Source: Candidatus Poseidoniaceae archaeon (GTDB taxonomy: Archaea; Thermoplasmatota; Poseidoniia; Poseidoniales; Poseidoniaceae). From it: DNA of 50,909 bases. The stretch spans positions 1-50,909 of the forward strand of contig CASIBX010000003.1 of the NCBI GenBank assembly GCA_949373075.1, read 5' to 3'. Positions 35,901-44,723 of this stretch are shown here, in pieces; within the stretch, counting starts at the first letter, position 1; each line of letters begins with the position of its first letter. Below the pieces are notes generated by a model. That model was given only the letters and a program-made list of their open reading frames with translations, was not told where the DNA came from and did not search any database. Made by a program: the position numbers and the translations under genes.

Positions 35901-37839
35901 AGTACTTCCAAGCGATGTCACATTGATGTTGTGGACTGAATGGGCGAATGATTTGAATGGTGACGGTTGGCCTAATCCTGGTGAATTTATCCCTCGCTCA
36001 ATGTCTACTCCAACAAATTTAGACCAAACATTTGGCTCCTACCAAGCCTCTATCGATGACACTGCTGCTTATCCGGGTGAAAAGGTCGCAGGATATGTAA
36101 TCGGCAGTGACCCCTCTGGGCACGTTCTTCTCGAAGGTGGTTCTGATATGATTGATGACCATCTCTTCATGTATCAAATTAGAAACGATGGAGTGCCATT
36201 GGTTTCTAGTGATGGATTTGAATGGACAGATGGTCGTAGAGCTTGGCTCCACCCTGGCCAAGCATACGGCTTGAACATTTCATTCACAGAATTAAATGGC
36301 ATTTCCGATATTAGCCAGATTGAAGTTTCCTTAGCAGATAATATCGCTAGCGACAAATTGACCCTAAGATGGGATTCAAATTCTAGGCAGTGCTTTAGCG
36401 ATACGGAACACATTGCAATTGTTTCATGTAAAATAAATGACCTAGAAGGACTTACTCCGAGCCCTTATGACCAAGATTTGGTTCTGTACTTAGAATTGAT
36501 TCCTCAGTGGACATTACCTGACCTAGGAGAGACTAGGAGAGAGCCTGTCGTCAAAATCTATGACCGTGCTGGAAATGACGATACAGCAAACTTCCCTCAA
36601 AATCGGTGGCGTTTTTCCGCAGAAATGATGATTCCCAGCAACTTATCTCTCTGGGTTGAAAATGGAGCAGTCATCGAAGATGGAGCAAGAGTCTCACCTG
36701 GTTCTTCAATGGAGTTATCCGGAGATTTGTTGTTTGTAAGAAGTTTGGAAAAGCCCCAATTCGATTGTGATATCGAGGTTAGATTGAACGGTGTTAGAAC
36801 TGCTACTGTTGCAATTGATGGGCTGTTCACAGCCGCTATGAATGCTCCAACTATTTCTGGGCAACACGCTATGACTTGGAATGTAGATTGCATGCCGGAA
36901 CAGGGAATCGATCTAACCAGCCCTACCGAGGCAGTAAAATGGATTCTTGTCGATGCGGTTGGACCTCAAGTAGTAGAGTTCACATCCCCGCGAGAATCAT
37001 CAATACTTGACGCTGAATCTCATTTTGTCAGAGTTATCATTTCTGAAAATTATGGTGTCGATTCAGATTCAGTTGAACTGTTTTGGTGGGTTACTGCTAA
37101 GGGTGCTAACGATGCAATTGTGTCTGGTAATACTGTGATGGAATTAGATGGAGATGAAACGACTGGGCTACGTCTAGAGTTTATTGGTGAAATCAATTTA
37201 TCCGGAATCTCTCCTGAGATTCTTCATGAGCAAGTTGTCCTGAAAATGCGATTTGAGGGTAGAGACCTCGCAGGAAACCAATTCGAAAATTCCGGCAACA
37301 GTGAAGCATACCCCGCAGGAGTTTGGGACATTGTCCACCACACTCCTATTTTCTCATTAGACAGGAGTGGTATTGAATTATCCAAAACAAGTCTAGAGGT
37401 CGATGAGCCAACAATAATTCAGATACACGTACGTAATTCGGGTATGCTTGTTGGTGATGCTGAGTTGCTGGTCGAGGTAGTTGACCTAAATGGTGAGAGA
37501 TACCAGTTAACCAAAACATCAGTCTCTGTTGAAGCAGAATCTGTATCGACAATGGTCGTTGATTGGAAGCCAGAATCTCCCGGTATTCAGAGGGTCGAAG
37601 TCACATTGTTAGACCAAACTGAGAAATCAGAATTTATTGATGTGATGCCTACCCAAGAGAGAGGATTCCTCCAGGACAGTATTGGTTCTACCAATCCGTG
37701 GGTTCTTGGAATAACTTTGACTATGTTTGGGGTAGGGTTACTTTTCATTCTGTCTTGGATGAGACTTGCAACTGTACGACAGGGTGATTCTGAATTAGAA
37801 TGGGATTTAGAAGCTGAAGAGGAAGAGTTTGAAGATTAG
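32977..37839 (+). CDS. Giant membrane-anchored surface protein
   Basis: About 1620 residues from the ATG at 32977; a TTG 21 bp upstream is rejected because the TATA-like box is placed for the ATG. A signal-like helix (IQAFALSLLFLLSGPLSQVL) opens the protein. At about residues 110-275 a jelly-roll of MAM/laminin-G type is suggested by FDKGNNGWTSSSASFG, WWTRGGAVTVTSPQVNL and CCDYWFFDDIIIPG. Many further beta domains with numerous N-x-S/T sequons follow, including a second segment of the same kind (WSFDNSSWDKSLFEISG). The protein ends with a helix (NPWVLGITLTMFGVGLLFILSW) and a short acidic cytosolic tail. No catalytic site is recognised. An adhesin or cell-coat role is inferred. The next gene starts 34 bp after its stop. 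Confidence 0.88.
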   Translation: MAQVNKGIQAFALSLLFLLSGPLSQVLMDSSHDILSDDVVSKDSGFGDVTEVVINGPGHNGVGPSLVLDQNHALQTVSFSVAAGDSTRATGFDWSDWTQSGVSSQGLMEDTDGGLILGFQGVNWDFDKGNNGWTSSSASFGQYNTALTCGANGGAGSSWWTRGGAVTVTSPQVNLAGHQGLSLQAWIKQGNYQCGEEPDVNEDFYLEYKNSNNGWNQIQYLAGSTSGGTVTNVNFNLPSDAFHSTFQVRARQSSGSGTCCDYWFFDDIIIPGTSGADLTTRSFGWSPSANEQIDEGRYSPMYIDAIVPLDAHLNWTVIDADTNNPIPGLINRTGDWVDLSVVDWQTHKSLRLNLEFKSNQSGSSPRLFGISGGGKIYDGFNSNPELAGWSFDNSSWDKSLFEISGDANDTLQSPVFDINMPFSSYKFDIDIQGDVTIFASLGHGDWSEINSSNQRIDLDNSSSSIRFKLQGTLDGWSVDNMKLQLYPTTPVVSARMDVDGDGRPEWSVHDEDIGTWGNQDVFIGGNFSSTVNVGLIPTTWHNILVPRDATSFEVSADDVGSVGLGIQTVALWIGNQMVAQTGGNGYVDGLRLSLNASELELLNIETSSTAPVKKVGGTDFIYGRVELISDAGTQRLAGLTITYDAKDTVEAVAIDEVVMAMNRARLDSNKASNLPLIFNAESSCSLEVSILSSTSSGDVTMGPLTWLNNSETLTPSQDWRQVNTRAQVHSSSPHRLILNLYSDDKTAMWFIPLLGANIISIGDHESLVISQDGIMHNNSQGIHDLMTSFRTAQSFDDQNNLRLETRIQLTNGVISMPAVETWSNPAVDNDVRIESMQIYTDRGLISPDTTYLMAEDNLTFNVDIGFENGGADEKPFPGEFEMYLSRDGQIIANTSSYEGGHWVVETKAPFTSGNVSYEVVITPMAGGGLGDSVILNRTFVIDPLAPVVASANIRYHDHLEPSANQQIIINITDQPVLPSDVTLMLWTEWANDLNGDGWPNPGEFIPRSMSTPTNLDQTFGSYQASIDDTAAYPGEKVAGYVIGSDPSGHVLLEGGSDMIDDHLFMYQIRNDGVPLVSSDGFEWTDGRRAWLHPGQAYGLNISFTELNGISDISQIEVSLADNIASDKLTLRWDSNSRQCFSDTEHIAIVSCKINDLEGLTPSPYDQDLVLYLELIPQWTLPDLGETRREPVVKIYDRAGNDDTANFPQNRWRFSAEMMIPSNLSLWVENGAVIEDGARVSPGSSMELSGDLLFVRSLEKPQFDCDIEVRLNGVRTATVAIDGLFTAAMNAPTISGQHAMTWNVDCMPEQGIDLTSPTEAVKWILVDAVGPQVVEFTSPRESSILDAESHFVRVIISENYGVDSDSVELFWWVTAKGANDAIVSGNTVMELDGDETTGLRLEFIGEINLSGISPEILHEQVVLKMRFEGRDLAGNQFENSGNSEAYPAGVWDIVHHTPIFSLDRSGIELSKTSLEVDEPTIIQIHVRNSGMLVGDAELLVEVVDLNGERYQLTKTSVSVEAESVSTMVVDWKPESPGIQRVEVTLLDQTEKSEFIDVMPTQERGFLQDSIGSTNPWVLGITLTMFGVGLLFILSWMRLATVRQGDSELEWDLEAEEEEFED

Positions 37840-37873
37840 TAAATGGTGCAAAAAGCATAGAGACTAATTTCGT

Positions 37874-39583
37874 ATGGACAATAATGGAGGGGCAGTTGTG
37901 ACATCTAAAATCGCTTTACTCCAAGTCAACCCAATCGTTGGCGACATAGGTGGTAATGCGTCACTAATCAGCGAGTTAGCAAATCAAGCCTCGCAAGCAG
38001 GAGCTAGTCTAGCAGTGACTACTGAATTGGCAATCAGCGGATACCCTCCTCGCGATTTGTTATTGCAAGCCGATTTCATAGACACCTGCCATACTACTGC
38101 AAACAATCTTGAATCAGCGATTCCAATTTTGGTGGGAACTCCAGTTCCACCTCTTGATGACCGCTCTTTACCCGGTAACGGAGTTGTCCGAGCCGGTGAT
38201 TCAGTTCGTGAGGTGACCCGTAAACAATTACTTCCAACCTACGATGTCTTTGATGAGGCCAGATATTTCGAGGCTGATGAAAGACCTGGAATTGCTCGTA
38301 CGATTGCAGGACTAGATATCGGGGTTACAATTTGTGAGGATGCTTGGCAACATTGTGGTGCTACACCAAATGATTACGATAGTGACCCGATAGCACAAAT
38401 CGTTGAATGGGGCCGCCAAGGAGTTGTTTTAGACGCTACAGTCAATCTTTCAGCATCACCTTATCATGCGAATAAATCAGGAATCAGGGTAGCTGTTGCT
38501 CGTTGTGCAGCAGCATCTTTGAATCATCCATTCTTGCTAGCAAACCAAGTTGGTGGCAATGACGATTTACTATTCGATGGCCGTTCAGTAATCGCATGGC
38601 CAAATGGTACTGCTGTAGTCGCACCAGCATGGAAGGAAGGCATCTTAATCGCAGATTTGTCAAGTCCAGAAGGGTGCGTCTGGATCGGTGATGGCGAGAT
38701 AACCATTCTAGGTTCAGATGAGGATGTGGAGCACGAAGAAGATGATTTACTTGATGCTATTATTATCGGCCTTTCCGACTATTGTAGAAAGAGTGGAATC
38801 TCAAAAATAGTTCTAGGTCTATCGGGAGGAATAGATTCAGCGTTAGCAGCCTGTGTTGCAAGTGCTGCTGTCGGACCTGCTAATGTCACCGGGATCTCAA
38901 TGCCTTCAAGACATTCAAGCCAGCATAGTATTGACGATGCTAGGGCAACAGCAGACGCTTTAGGTATTGAGTTTTCACTTCAACCAATCACAGAATTACA
39001 TACTGCTGCAGATTCTGCTTTGGCAGAATTATTGGAAAATGGCGACCCGGTTGCGGGTGAAAATCTGCAAGCCAGATTACGAGGATTAATCGTAATGGCT
39101 CATGCAAATGCCAATGGTGCAATGGCAATCGCTACAGGAAATAAATCTGAATTAGGCCAAGGTTACTGCACCTTATATGGTGATATGGCCGGTGGATATG
39201 CACCATTAGGAGACTTATACAAGATGGAAGTATATGCTCTAGCAAGAGAATTCAACAAAAGGGTTGCAACTGATGCAGTTAACGAATCAACGCTTACCAA
39301 ACCGCCAAGCGCAGAGTTGGCTCCTGACCAAAAAGACGAGGACAGCCTCCCCCCATATCCCATTCTTGATGAAATATTACGCCTTCACATCGAAGGCGGT
39401 CTCGATGCTACCGAGATTACTCAAAAAGGTCATGATAGCGAAACTGTAAGAGAAGTTCTTACTCGACTTTCTAGAAATGAACACAAGCGATGGCAGATGC
39501 CACCTGCACCTAGAGTCTCAATGCGGGCATTCGGTCAAGGCTGGCGCCAACCGCTAGCGGCAAGACACGATTGGCGTCAATGA
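37874..39583 (+). CDS. nadE: Glutamine-dependent NAD(+) synthetase
   Basis: A 569-residue two-domain enzyme. The N-terminal nitrilase-type glutaminase (about 1-270) has a catalytic Glu in TELAISGYPPRD, a Lys in RKQLLPTYDVFDE and a nucleophile Cys in VTICEDAW. The C-terminal NAD synthetase domain (about 290-569) has the PP-loop GLSGGIDSA near residues 315-323, then MPSRHSS and GNKSELGQGY. It makes NAD from deamido-NAD, ATP and glutamine in the cytoplasm, with ammonia channelled between sites. The length is normal for the fused type. It lies 34 bp after the surface-protein gene, and its 3' end overlaps the convergent collagen-like gene by 7 bp. Confidence 0.96.
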   Translation: MDNNGGAVVTSKIALLQVNPIVGDIGGNASLISELANQASQAGASLAVTTELAISGYPPRDLLLQADFIDTCHTTANNLESAIPILVGTPVPPLDDRSLPGNGVVRAGDSVREVTRKQLLPTYDVFDEARYFEADERPGIARTIAGLDIGVTICEDAWQHCGATPNDYDSDPIAQIVEWGRQGVVLDATVNLSASPYHANKSGIRVAVARCAAASLNHPFLLANQVGGNDDLLFDGRSVIAWPNGTAVVAPAWKEGILIADLSSPEGCVWIGDGEITILGSDEDVEHEEDDLLDAIIIGLSDYCRKSGISKIVLGLSGGIDSALAACVASAAVGPANVTGISMPSRHSSQHSIDDARATADALGIEFSLQPITELHTAADSALAELLENGDPVAGENLQARLRGLIVMAHANANGAMAIATGNKSELGQGYCTLYGDMAGGYAPLGDLYKMEVYALAREFNKRVATDAVNESTLTKPPSAELAPDQKDEDSLPPYPILDEILRLHIEGGLDATEITQKGHDSETVREVLTRLSRNEHKRWQMPPAPRVSMRAFGQGWRQPLAARHDWRQ

Positions 39584-41250
39584 ATTATTATCCATTCATC
39601 GCTCAATTGCCCATGGGCCCATCCATATATCTCCAATCCAGTAGTCGATGAATCTCCGATGAAGTAAACCATATCTTGTCCAATCCACAATTCTCCATGT
39701 GTTGCGGAATCTAGGCCTCCTACATCATGGTCCCAAAGTAAGGTTAGTTCATTCTCTTCTACCAAATACAACTGACCTCCTTCTGTTGGCTGAGAAGCTG
39801 TTACGAGCAGACTGCTTTCCAGCGTGGCAAGGTTTGAGGGAGATGATGACGTCATTCCAGGCACATGATCACTGTGCACCCAAGCGCTTTCACCATCGCT
39901 AACACATAACTCGTAACCAGTTGAGGGGTGGCCGCAATCAAACCACAATTCCCCTTGGTGGAGTATGTGAGTCGATTGACCCACGCTTTGTAGAGATGAG
40001 TTTAATTCGATTAAGGTAGATGTTAATGTGTTGAAAGCAACCAATCCTCCTGAATCAAAGACGATGCTATTTCCAATTACTGTAGGTGGAATCGTTTGGC
40101 CAGAATCACTCTGTAAATTCGAACTCATTTTCACCAGATTAATTCCATCCCAACTGTGCAATTGCGGACCGCTGGCATCGGTAGTTGCGATAAACCAGTG
40201 GCTTCCGAAATGGTATGCGGCTTGCGAGTTTATCTCACCTGAAGCAATATTTCCTGCTATTGAAATACCCGTGGGAGTATTGTATAGCAGAATCCCATTT
40301 GATGAAGTGGTATTGCTGTAGACTCCACTGATGAAAGATTCTGATTCACCAAATATTGCTAATCCATCTGTATATGTCAGTACCAATTCTGCCCCGTTCT
40401 TAGTAATCGAATTCCCATTCAAAATATTCGAACTCAAATTAGACTCCTTCCATGTATTAATTCCATCACTAGACCAAAGTTGAGTTCCCGAAGAGTCTGT
40501 TGCATCAAACCATACTCTATCTTGATGTTCAATGAAACCTAGAATTGAGCCTGGTGCGAAGTCGACTGTGGGCGAAATCTGATTCAGCACACCATTTTGT
40601 AACGAATACAATAAGCACTTATCGGCTTGAACTGCAGAAAATATCAGGAATTCTCCACTAATTATCCCGCCTTCACAAGCAGTGGAAAATGAATCCCCTG
40701 TGTTTTCTTGAATGTCGGTCAATCTTCCACTTACTAAATCCTCAAAACAAATTTTGATACTTGATTCGATTTGTTGAGAAGTTGAGTTATTTCCCATTTC
40801 TATCACTACAGCATCAGGGCAAGCTCCGTAAGCACCACTGTAAGATTGAATGAAGGGCGAGTTGCCAATCAAACCATCGACACCATCAATTCCGTTCGAG
40901 CCATTAGTTCCGTTAAATCCACTATATCCTCGATTTCCCATCGAACCGGATTCGCCTTGCTCACCATGACATACATTCTTAATTTCTGAAACTTCTTCTG
41001 CGTCTAGCGTTCCATCATCATTAATATCCATGCCAATTTGAATACTAAATCCGCCATCTTCGCAACCGTGGGTTCCGTATAATGTGGAAATTTTAGTCAT
41101 GGTGGAAGTACCGTCATCTCCAGATTTCAAATCGTTTATTTGCATTGTATTGTGTAATGCTAGACTACTCATTATCAGTGCTAGTATAATTGAAAATATC
41201 CCTAGGAGTTTCACAAATCTCTTCTTTTTTGATGGCTTCTTGTCCTTCAT
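39577..41250 (-). CDS. Anchored DUF7151-like / collagen-like / propeller surface protein
   Basis: A 557-residue protein. The basic start (MKDKKPSKKKRFVK) plus one hydrophobic helix (LGIFSIILALIMSSLAL) looks like an uncleaved N-terminal anchor. It is followed by a DUF7151-like segment (GCEDGGFSIQIGMDINDDGTLDAEEV). Next come about ten collagen-type G-x-x triplets (GEQGESGSMGNRGYSGFNG...), then a long region with repeats ending SSDG, SDGE or similar (GTQLWSSDG, GYELCVSDGE, GLEIYGWAHG). These resemble the ELWxxDG repeats of beta-propellers. The whole is probably displayed outside the cell. It is divergent from the aconitase X gene and overlaps nadE by 7 bp at its 3' end. Family names rest on pattern recognition; no enzymatic role is visible. 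Confidence 0.78.
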   Translation of the reverse strand: MKDKKPSKKKRFVKLLGIFSIILALIMSSLALHNTMQINDLKSGDDGTSTMTKISTLYGTHGCEDGGFSIQIGMDINDDGTLDAEEVSEIKNVCHGEQGESGSMGNRGYSGFNGTNGSNGIDGVDGLIGNSPFIQSYSGAYGACPDAVVIEMGNNSTSQQIESSIKICFEDLVSGRLTDIQENTGDSFSTACEGGIISGEFLIFSAVQADKCLLYSLQNGVLNQISPTVDFAPGSILGFIEHQDRVWFDATDSSGTQLWSSDGINTWKESNLSSNILNGNSITKNGAELVLTYTDGLAIFGESESFISGVYSNTTSSNGILLYNTPTGISIAGNIASGEINSQAAYHFGSHWFIATTDASGPQLHSWDGINLVKMSSNLQSDSGQTIPPTVIGNSIVFDSGGLVAFNTLTSTLIELNSSLQSVGQSTHILHQGELWFDCGHPSTGYELCVSDGESAWVHSDHVPGMTSSSPSNLATLESSLLVTASQPTEGGQLYLVEENELTLLWDHDVGGLDSATHGELWIGQDMVYFIGDSSTTGLEIYGWAHGQLSDEWIIIH

Positions 41251-41328
41251 GAATTGTCTAGAGACTTCCTAGGATTAGATAGTGTTCCCTACAAAGTGTT
41301 CATTGGTGTGTTCCAACAGCACCCAATA

Positions 41329-43062
41329 ATGGAGTTACCCATTCGACTTGCATCTATGCTTGCTGGCGACGAGGGTTTGACTCGTCAGAAAGCGGCTAGG
41401 CTAGTTGTTGATTTGGCAAAAACAGCGGGAGCAAAAGGCTTCATTGATGTAAATCACAGTCACGTTTCTGGCGTTTCAGTAATCACAGGAGGCCATGGTC
41501 TTCGAAGGTTCTTAGCAGATTTAGCAGGCGAGGGTTCTGTCGCAATCCCTACCACTTTGAATTCAGCAGGTTGCGACAAAAGAAAAATGGAAGAAATGGA
41601 TATTGATTATCCCGATTTTTTAGAGCAACAATTTGAGATAATCATGGCTTACGAAAGCCTTGGTATCGAATCATCTCTTTCATGCACTCCTTATGACAGG
41701 GGAGAGGAAGATGAAGCAGGCTATGCTTCATGGTCAGAATCTAATGCAGTTGCATTCTCTAACTCGTGGACCGATCTGATTACAAATCGAGAATCCGGAT
41801 TATCTGCATTAGCGACCGCTCTAACTGGATATGCACCTGAGTGGGGTCTTCATCTAGAAGAGAATAGAGTTCCAAATATCGTTGTGGATGTGGATTGTGA
41901 ATTATCGACACTTTCAGATTGGTCGGTATTAGGAGATTGGATTGGCAAACAAGTTCGTCCAGGCTGGAACATTCCATACGGCCCTATGCCTTTCATTCGA
42001 GGTCTGCCCTCATACATCAGTTTCGCCTCAAAGAAGGCCCTAACGGCTGCTGCTGCAAATTATGGATGCCCAATGCTTTGGGCAGAAGGGCATACGGCAA
42101 CACCTTCTCTTACAGGCGAAGAGGAATCTTTGAAATTTACCGATGAAGACTTAGCCCTTCGATACGAGGAACTCGCTCCTAAAGGGCAGGTAGATTTGAT
42201 AGTAATTGGTTGTCCTCAAGCTAGTTTGGAAGAAATTAGGATCACTGCTTCAGCAGTTCGCTCGCATAGCGAGATGGGCTTCAAAATACCAGATAACCGT
42301 CTCTGGGTTTTCACTTCTGGTTACAATTATGATTTAGCGGAAGCAGATGGCTCAATCGGCATTTTAGAAGAATCAGGGGCCGTAATCTTACGAGACACTT
42401 GCCCTGAAGTAACCCCATACAATCGTAATCACTACAACCATTTGATGACAAATTCTCTCAAAGCAGAACACTACCTAACCAGTGGACTAAATCGAATGCC
42501 TACCTCTGTAGGCACAATACAAGATTGTATCATGCACGCATTTGACCCTCTCTTGAGTCAGGGGGAAGTAGTTCCACTTTCACCTAAAGCCCAGCCTCAG
42601 CACGCCTCATCCAAAACCCATCAATCGGGAGATTGTACAATCAAAGGCGGAGGCCTAGATTCTCAAGAGGATTGGATTGTGGAGGGTAGAGCAATGGTTA
42701 GTGATGTGGCCTTAACCTACCTCGGATATGTAAATCGAGATACAGGTGTGGTCGAGGAAGTTGGCCACCCTCTTGACGGAAGAGCGATTGAAGATACAGT
42801 TCTAATTTATCCAAAAGGCTCGGGCTCTACTGTGGCGCCATATGTCCTGATGGGTCTAATTTACACAGGTAAAGGGCCAAAAGCAATTGTAAATCGAGAT
42901 GTGTGCTCACTCACATTACCCGCCTGCAGCCTACTTGATGTCCCTTACAGTCATGGATTTGACCAGGACCCGTGCCTAGCAGTAAATGATGGAGATTTAG
43001 TACGTGTAACAAAAACCTCCAATGATGTGGTTTTGGAAGTTTTAGAGAGAGCAGGTGATTGA
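41329..43062 (+). CDS. Fused aconitase X (large + small subunits)
   Basis: About 577 residues from the ATG at 41329 (MELPIRLASMLAGDEG), which aligns with the usual AcnX start; the longer frame needs a TTG. Residues 1-400 form the AcnX catalytic large domain (FIDVNHSHVSG, TTLNSAGCD, SCTPYD, WAEGHTATPS, IGCPQASLEE, RDTCPE). About 440-570 form the swivelling small domain (EGRAMVSDVALTYLG, GHPLDGRAI, PKGSGSTVAPYVL). Conserved cysteines that could hold a 4Fe-4S cluster are present. In archaea separate AcnX subunits act as phosphomevalonate dehydratase in the modified mevalonate pathway. Fused forms in bacteria include cis-3-hydroxy-L-proline dehydratase. With mevalonate kinase in the same window the first role is attractive, but the fusion leaves the second open. 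The epimerase gene follows with no gap. Confidence 0.87.
   Translation: MELPIRLASMLAGDEGLTRQKAARLVVDLAKTAGAKGFIDVNHSHVSGVSVITGGHGLRRFLADLAGEGSVAIPTTLNSAGCDKRKMEEMDIDYPDFLEQQFEIIMAYESLGIESSLSCTPYDRGEEDEAGYASWSESNAVAFSNSWTDLITNRESGLSALATALTGYAPEWGLHLEENRVPNIVVDVDCELSTLSDWSVLGDWIGKQVRPGWNIPYGPMPFIRGLPSYISFASKKALTAAAANYGCPMLWAEGHTATPSLTGEEESLKFTDEDLALRYEELAPKGQVDLIVIGCPQASLEEIRITASAVRSHSEMGFKIPDNRLWVFTSGYNYDLAEADGSIGILEESGAVILRDTCPEVTPYNRNHYNHLMTNSLKAEHYLTSGLNRMPTSVGTIQDCIMHAFDPLLSQGEVVPLSPKAQPQHASSKTHQSGDCTIKGGGLDSQEDWIVEGRAMVSDVALTYLGYVNRDTGVVEEVGHPLDGRAIEDTVLIYPKGSGSTVAPYVLMGLIYTGKGPKAIVNRDVCSLTLPACSLLDVPYSHGFDQDPCLAVNDGDLVRVTKTSNDVVLEVLERAGD
43053..43059 (+). promoter_or_regulatory. Shine-Dalgarno for the epimerase gene
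   Basis: AGGTGAT lies inside the last codons of the aconitase X gene, just before the ATG at 43063. It is a long match to the anti-SD and shows that the epimerase is translated from the shared mRNA. Confidence 0.6.
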
Positions 43063-43962
43063 ATGCGTGTTCTCGTAACGGGTGGTGCTGGGTTTCTCGG
43101 CTCTCATCTTACAGATTCCTTGCTAGATCGAGGCGATGAAGTCGTAGTTCTGGATGATTTATCACGAGGTTCAAGAGATCAAGTAAATCATGGTGCCAAA
43201 TTTGTAAATGGTGATGTGAGGTCATTTGATGATTGGGAAATTGCTTGTAATGATTTCAAACCTGAATTAATTCATCATTTAGCAGCAGTTAATGGAACCA
43301 AGAGATTCCATAATGAGGCAGATTTGGTTGTCGATGTAAATATCAATGGTACCAGAAATGCTTTGAGAATGGCTACTGAGCAAAAATGCAAACTGATTTT
43401 TTATTCCTCTCCAGAATCCTTCGGAGAACAAGAGGATATGCCATTGTCCAATGAATCAGACAGCATGTTTCCTCCCACACACCATCATCAACGCCACTCA
43501 TATGGCGCTTCAAAACACATCGGCGAACTACTTTGCCAGTTCGAGGTTAGAAAAGGACTGGATGTGAGAATTGTACGTCCCTGTAACGCATATGGTTCCC
43601 GCCTACATGGTGATGAAAACGGTCAAGTTGTGTCAATGATGATGTCAGCAAACCCGATAGTCGTTCATGGTGATGGACTACAAACTCGTAGTCTTACATG
43701 GGTTGGAGATGTTGTCGGTGGACTACTTGCGGTCTCCGATGCTGAAGGAATTGAAGGTAGGGCGTTTAATTTGGGTTCTACCGAGGAGATAACTATGCTC
43801 AAATTAGCAGAAATGATTTCTGAGATTACCGGTGCAGAAATCGTTTATGGCGACTCGAACCACGGAGATAGCAGAAGGCGTGTACCTGATGTTTCAATGA
43901 ATACAGCAATTTCATGGGAAGCCAAGACTAGTTTGCTAGAAGGCTTGGCTCAACTTCGATGA
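43063..43962 (+). CDS. NAD-dependent nucleotide-sugar epimerase/dehydratase
   Basis: A 299-residue extended SDR. It starts MRVLVTGGAGFLGSHL (GxxGxxG NAD site), has LDDLSRG after the second strand, HHLAAVNG, FYSSPESFGE with the catalytic Ser/Thr region, and YGASK (YxxxK) at about residue 147. RPCNAYG and a C-terminal RSLTWVGDVV complete a GalE/RmlB-like enzyme acting on UDP- or dTDP-sugars. This suggests supply of sugars for surface glycans. Its ATG directly follows the aconitase X stop with a good Shine-Dalgarno, although no pathway link between the two is evident. It overlaps the convergent flavin-reductase-like gene by 13 bp. Confidence 0.92.
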   Translation: MRVLVTGGAGFLGSHLTDSLLDRGDEVVVLDDLSRGSRDQVNHGAKFVNGDVRSFDDWEIACNDFKPELIHHLAAVNGTKRFHNEADLVVDVNINGTRNALRMATEQKCKLIFYSSPESFGEQEDMPLSNESDSMFPPTHHHQRHSYGASKHIGELLCQFEVRKGLDVRIVRPCNAYGSRLHGDENGQVVSMMMSANPIVVHGDGLQTRSLTWVGDVVGGLLAVSDAEGIEGRAFNLGSTEEITMLKLAEMISEITGAEIVYGDSNHGDSRRRVPDVSMNTAISWEAKTSLLEGLAQLR

Positions 43963-44723
43963 TGAGTTGCTATGTGCCCCCAATCTTGTGGGCTCGGTGT
44001 TAATCTGTCCATACCATGCTGGCACAGGAGTGAATATCCGTCCTCATTAGGAAGGTATGATGGTACGATTATGCTCTCAACCTTGAGAATTAGTAATCTT
44101 GCTACTGCTCCCTCTGGCAATGGGTTGTCTTCAACTAATTTACAACGCAATACGAAAACAGCCAATGGGTGAATTGGCCCATCCGATTCGAGTAAGTCCC
44201 ACTCGCTGTGTTCTACTGGCTTACCTGCAAGGTCGGCATCTTTCGCAGCCTCAATGTTAGCTGCTAAGAATTGTATTTCGCACTCTCCATTTTCTTTAAG
44301 ATTGAGGTAAGTGTCTCTTTTCATGCCATCTCTAGTTTGAGATAATGACATCGCTACAAGAGGAGGTGTGTTTGATACAACGGACACGCTAGTGATCGGT
44401 GCGATGTTTTCTCTCTCCCCGTCACGTGTAGATATCAGCGCCAATGGCCGTGGTGAAACCGCAGCAGATAGCCATTGTCCACGACTCTTATAGTCGAGTT
44501 CATCCATGCTTAATTCCATCTCTGCCTTCTCACTCACTCTTGCAAACCAGTGGTCAAGGTCACCCTTCTCAACCTCTTCAAGAGCGTATTGAGTATAGTT
44601 ACGGTATGAATTCCATTCGGCGATAATCTCTGAATCATCGCCTCTTTCAGTCTTTCGTGAAATAGAAGCGTCAGCATACTTTATGCATCGCTTAAGGAAA
44701 TTAGTGACTACAAGTTTACTCAT
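43950..44723 (-). CDS. Flavin-reductase-like FMN-binding split-barrel protein
   Basis: About 257 residues from the ATG at 44723, chosen over 44729 because AGGAGA at 44731-44736 is correctly spaced (7 nt) only for it. The first 85 or so residues are a charged helical extension with no family match that I recognise. Residues from about 85 on (AVSPRPLALISTRD, NIAPITSVSVVSNTPPLVAMSLS, RDTYLNL) fit the flavin_Reduct/DIM6-NTAB fold, which binds FMN and either reduces flavin or serves as an electron carrier. The end is HGMDRL...HIATHHRS. Last of a three-gene minus-strand operon after the peroxiredoxin and the acyltransferase, whose 3' end it overlaps by 8 bp. A redox-stress link with the peroxiredoxin is plausible. 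Confidence 0.8.
   Translation of the reverse strand: MSKLVVTNFLKRCIKYADASISRKTERGDDSEIIAEWNSYRNYTQYALEEVEKGDLDHWFARVSEKAEMELSMDELDYKSRGQWLSAAVSPRPLALISTRDGERENIAPITSVSVVSNTPPLVAMSLSQTRDGMKRDTYLNLKENGECEIQFLAANIEAAKDADLAGKPVEHSEWDLLESDGPIHPLAVFVLRCKLVEDNPLPEGAVARLLILKVESIIVPSYLPNEDGYSLLCQHGMDRLTPSPQDWGHIATHHRS

Noticed and set aside
41254-41328. TTG-initiated N-terminal extension of aconitase X
   Set aside because: The family start aligns with the internal ATG at 41329, and the extension would leave 3 bp between divergent genes with no room for promoters.
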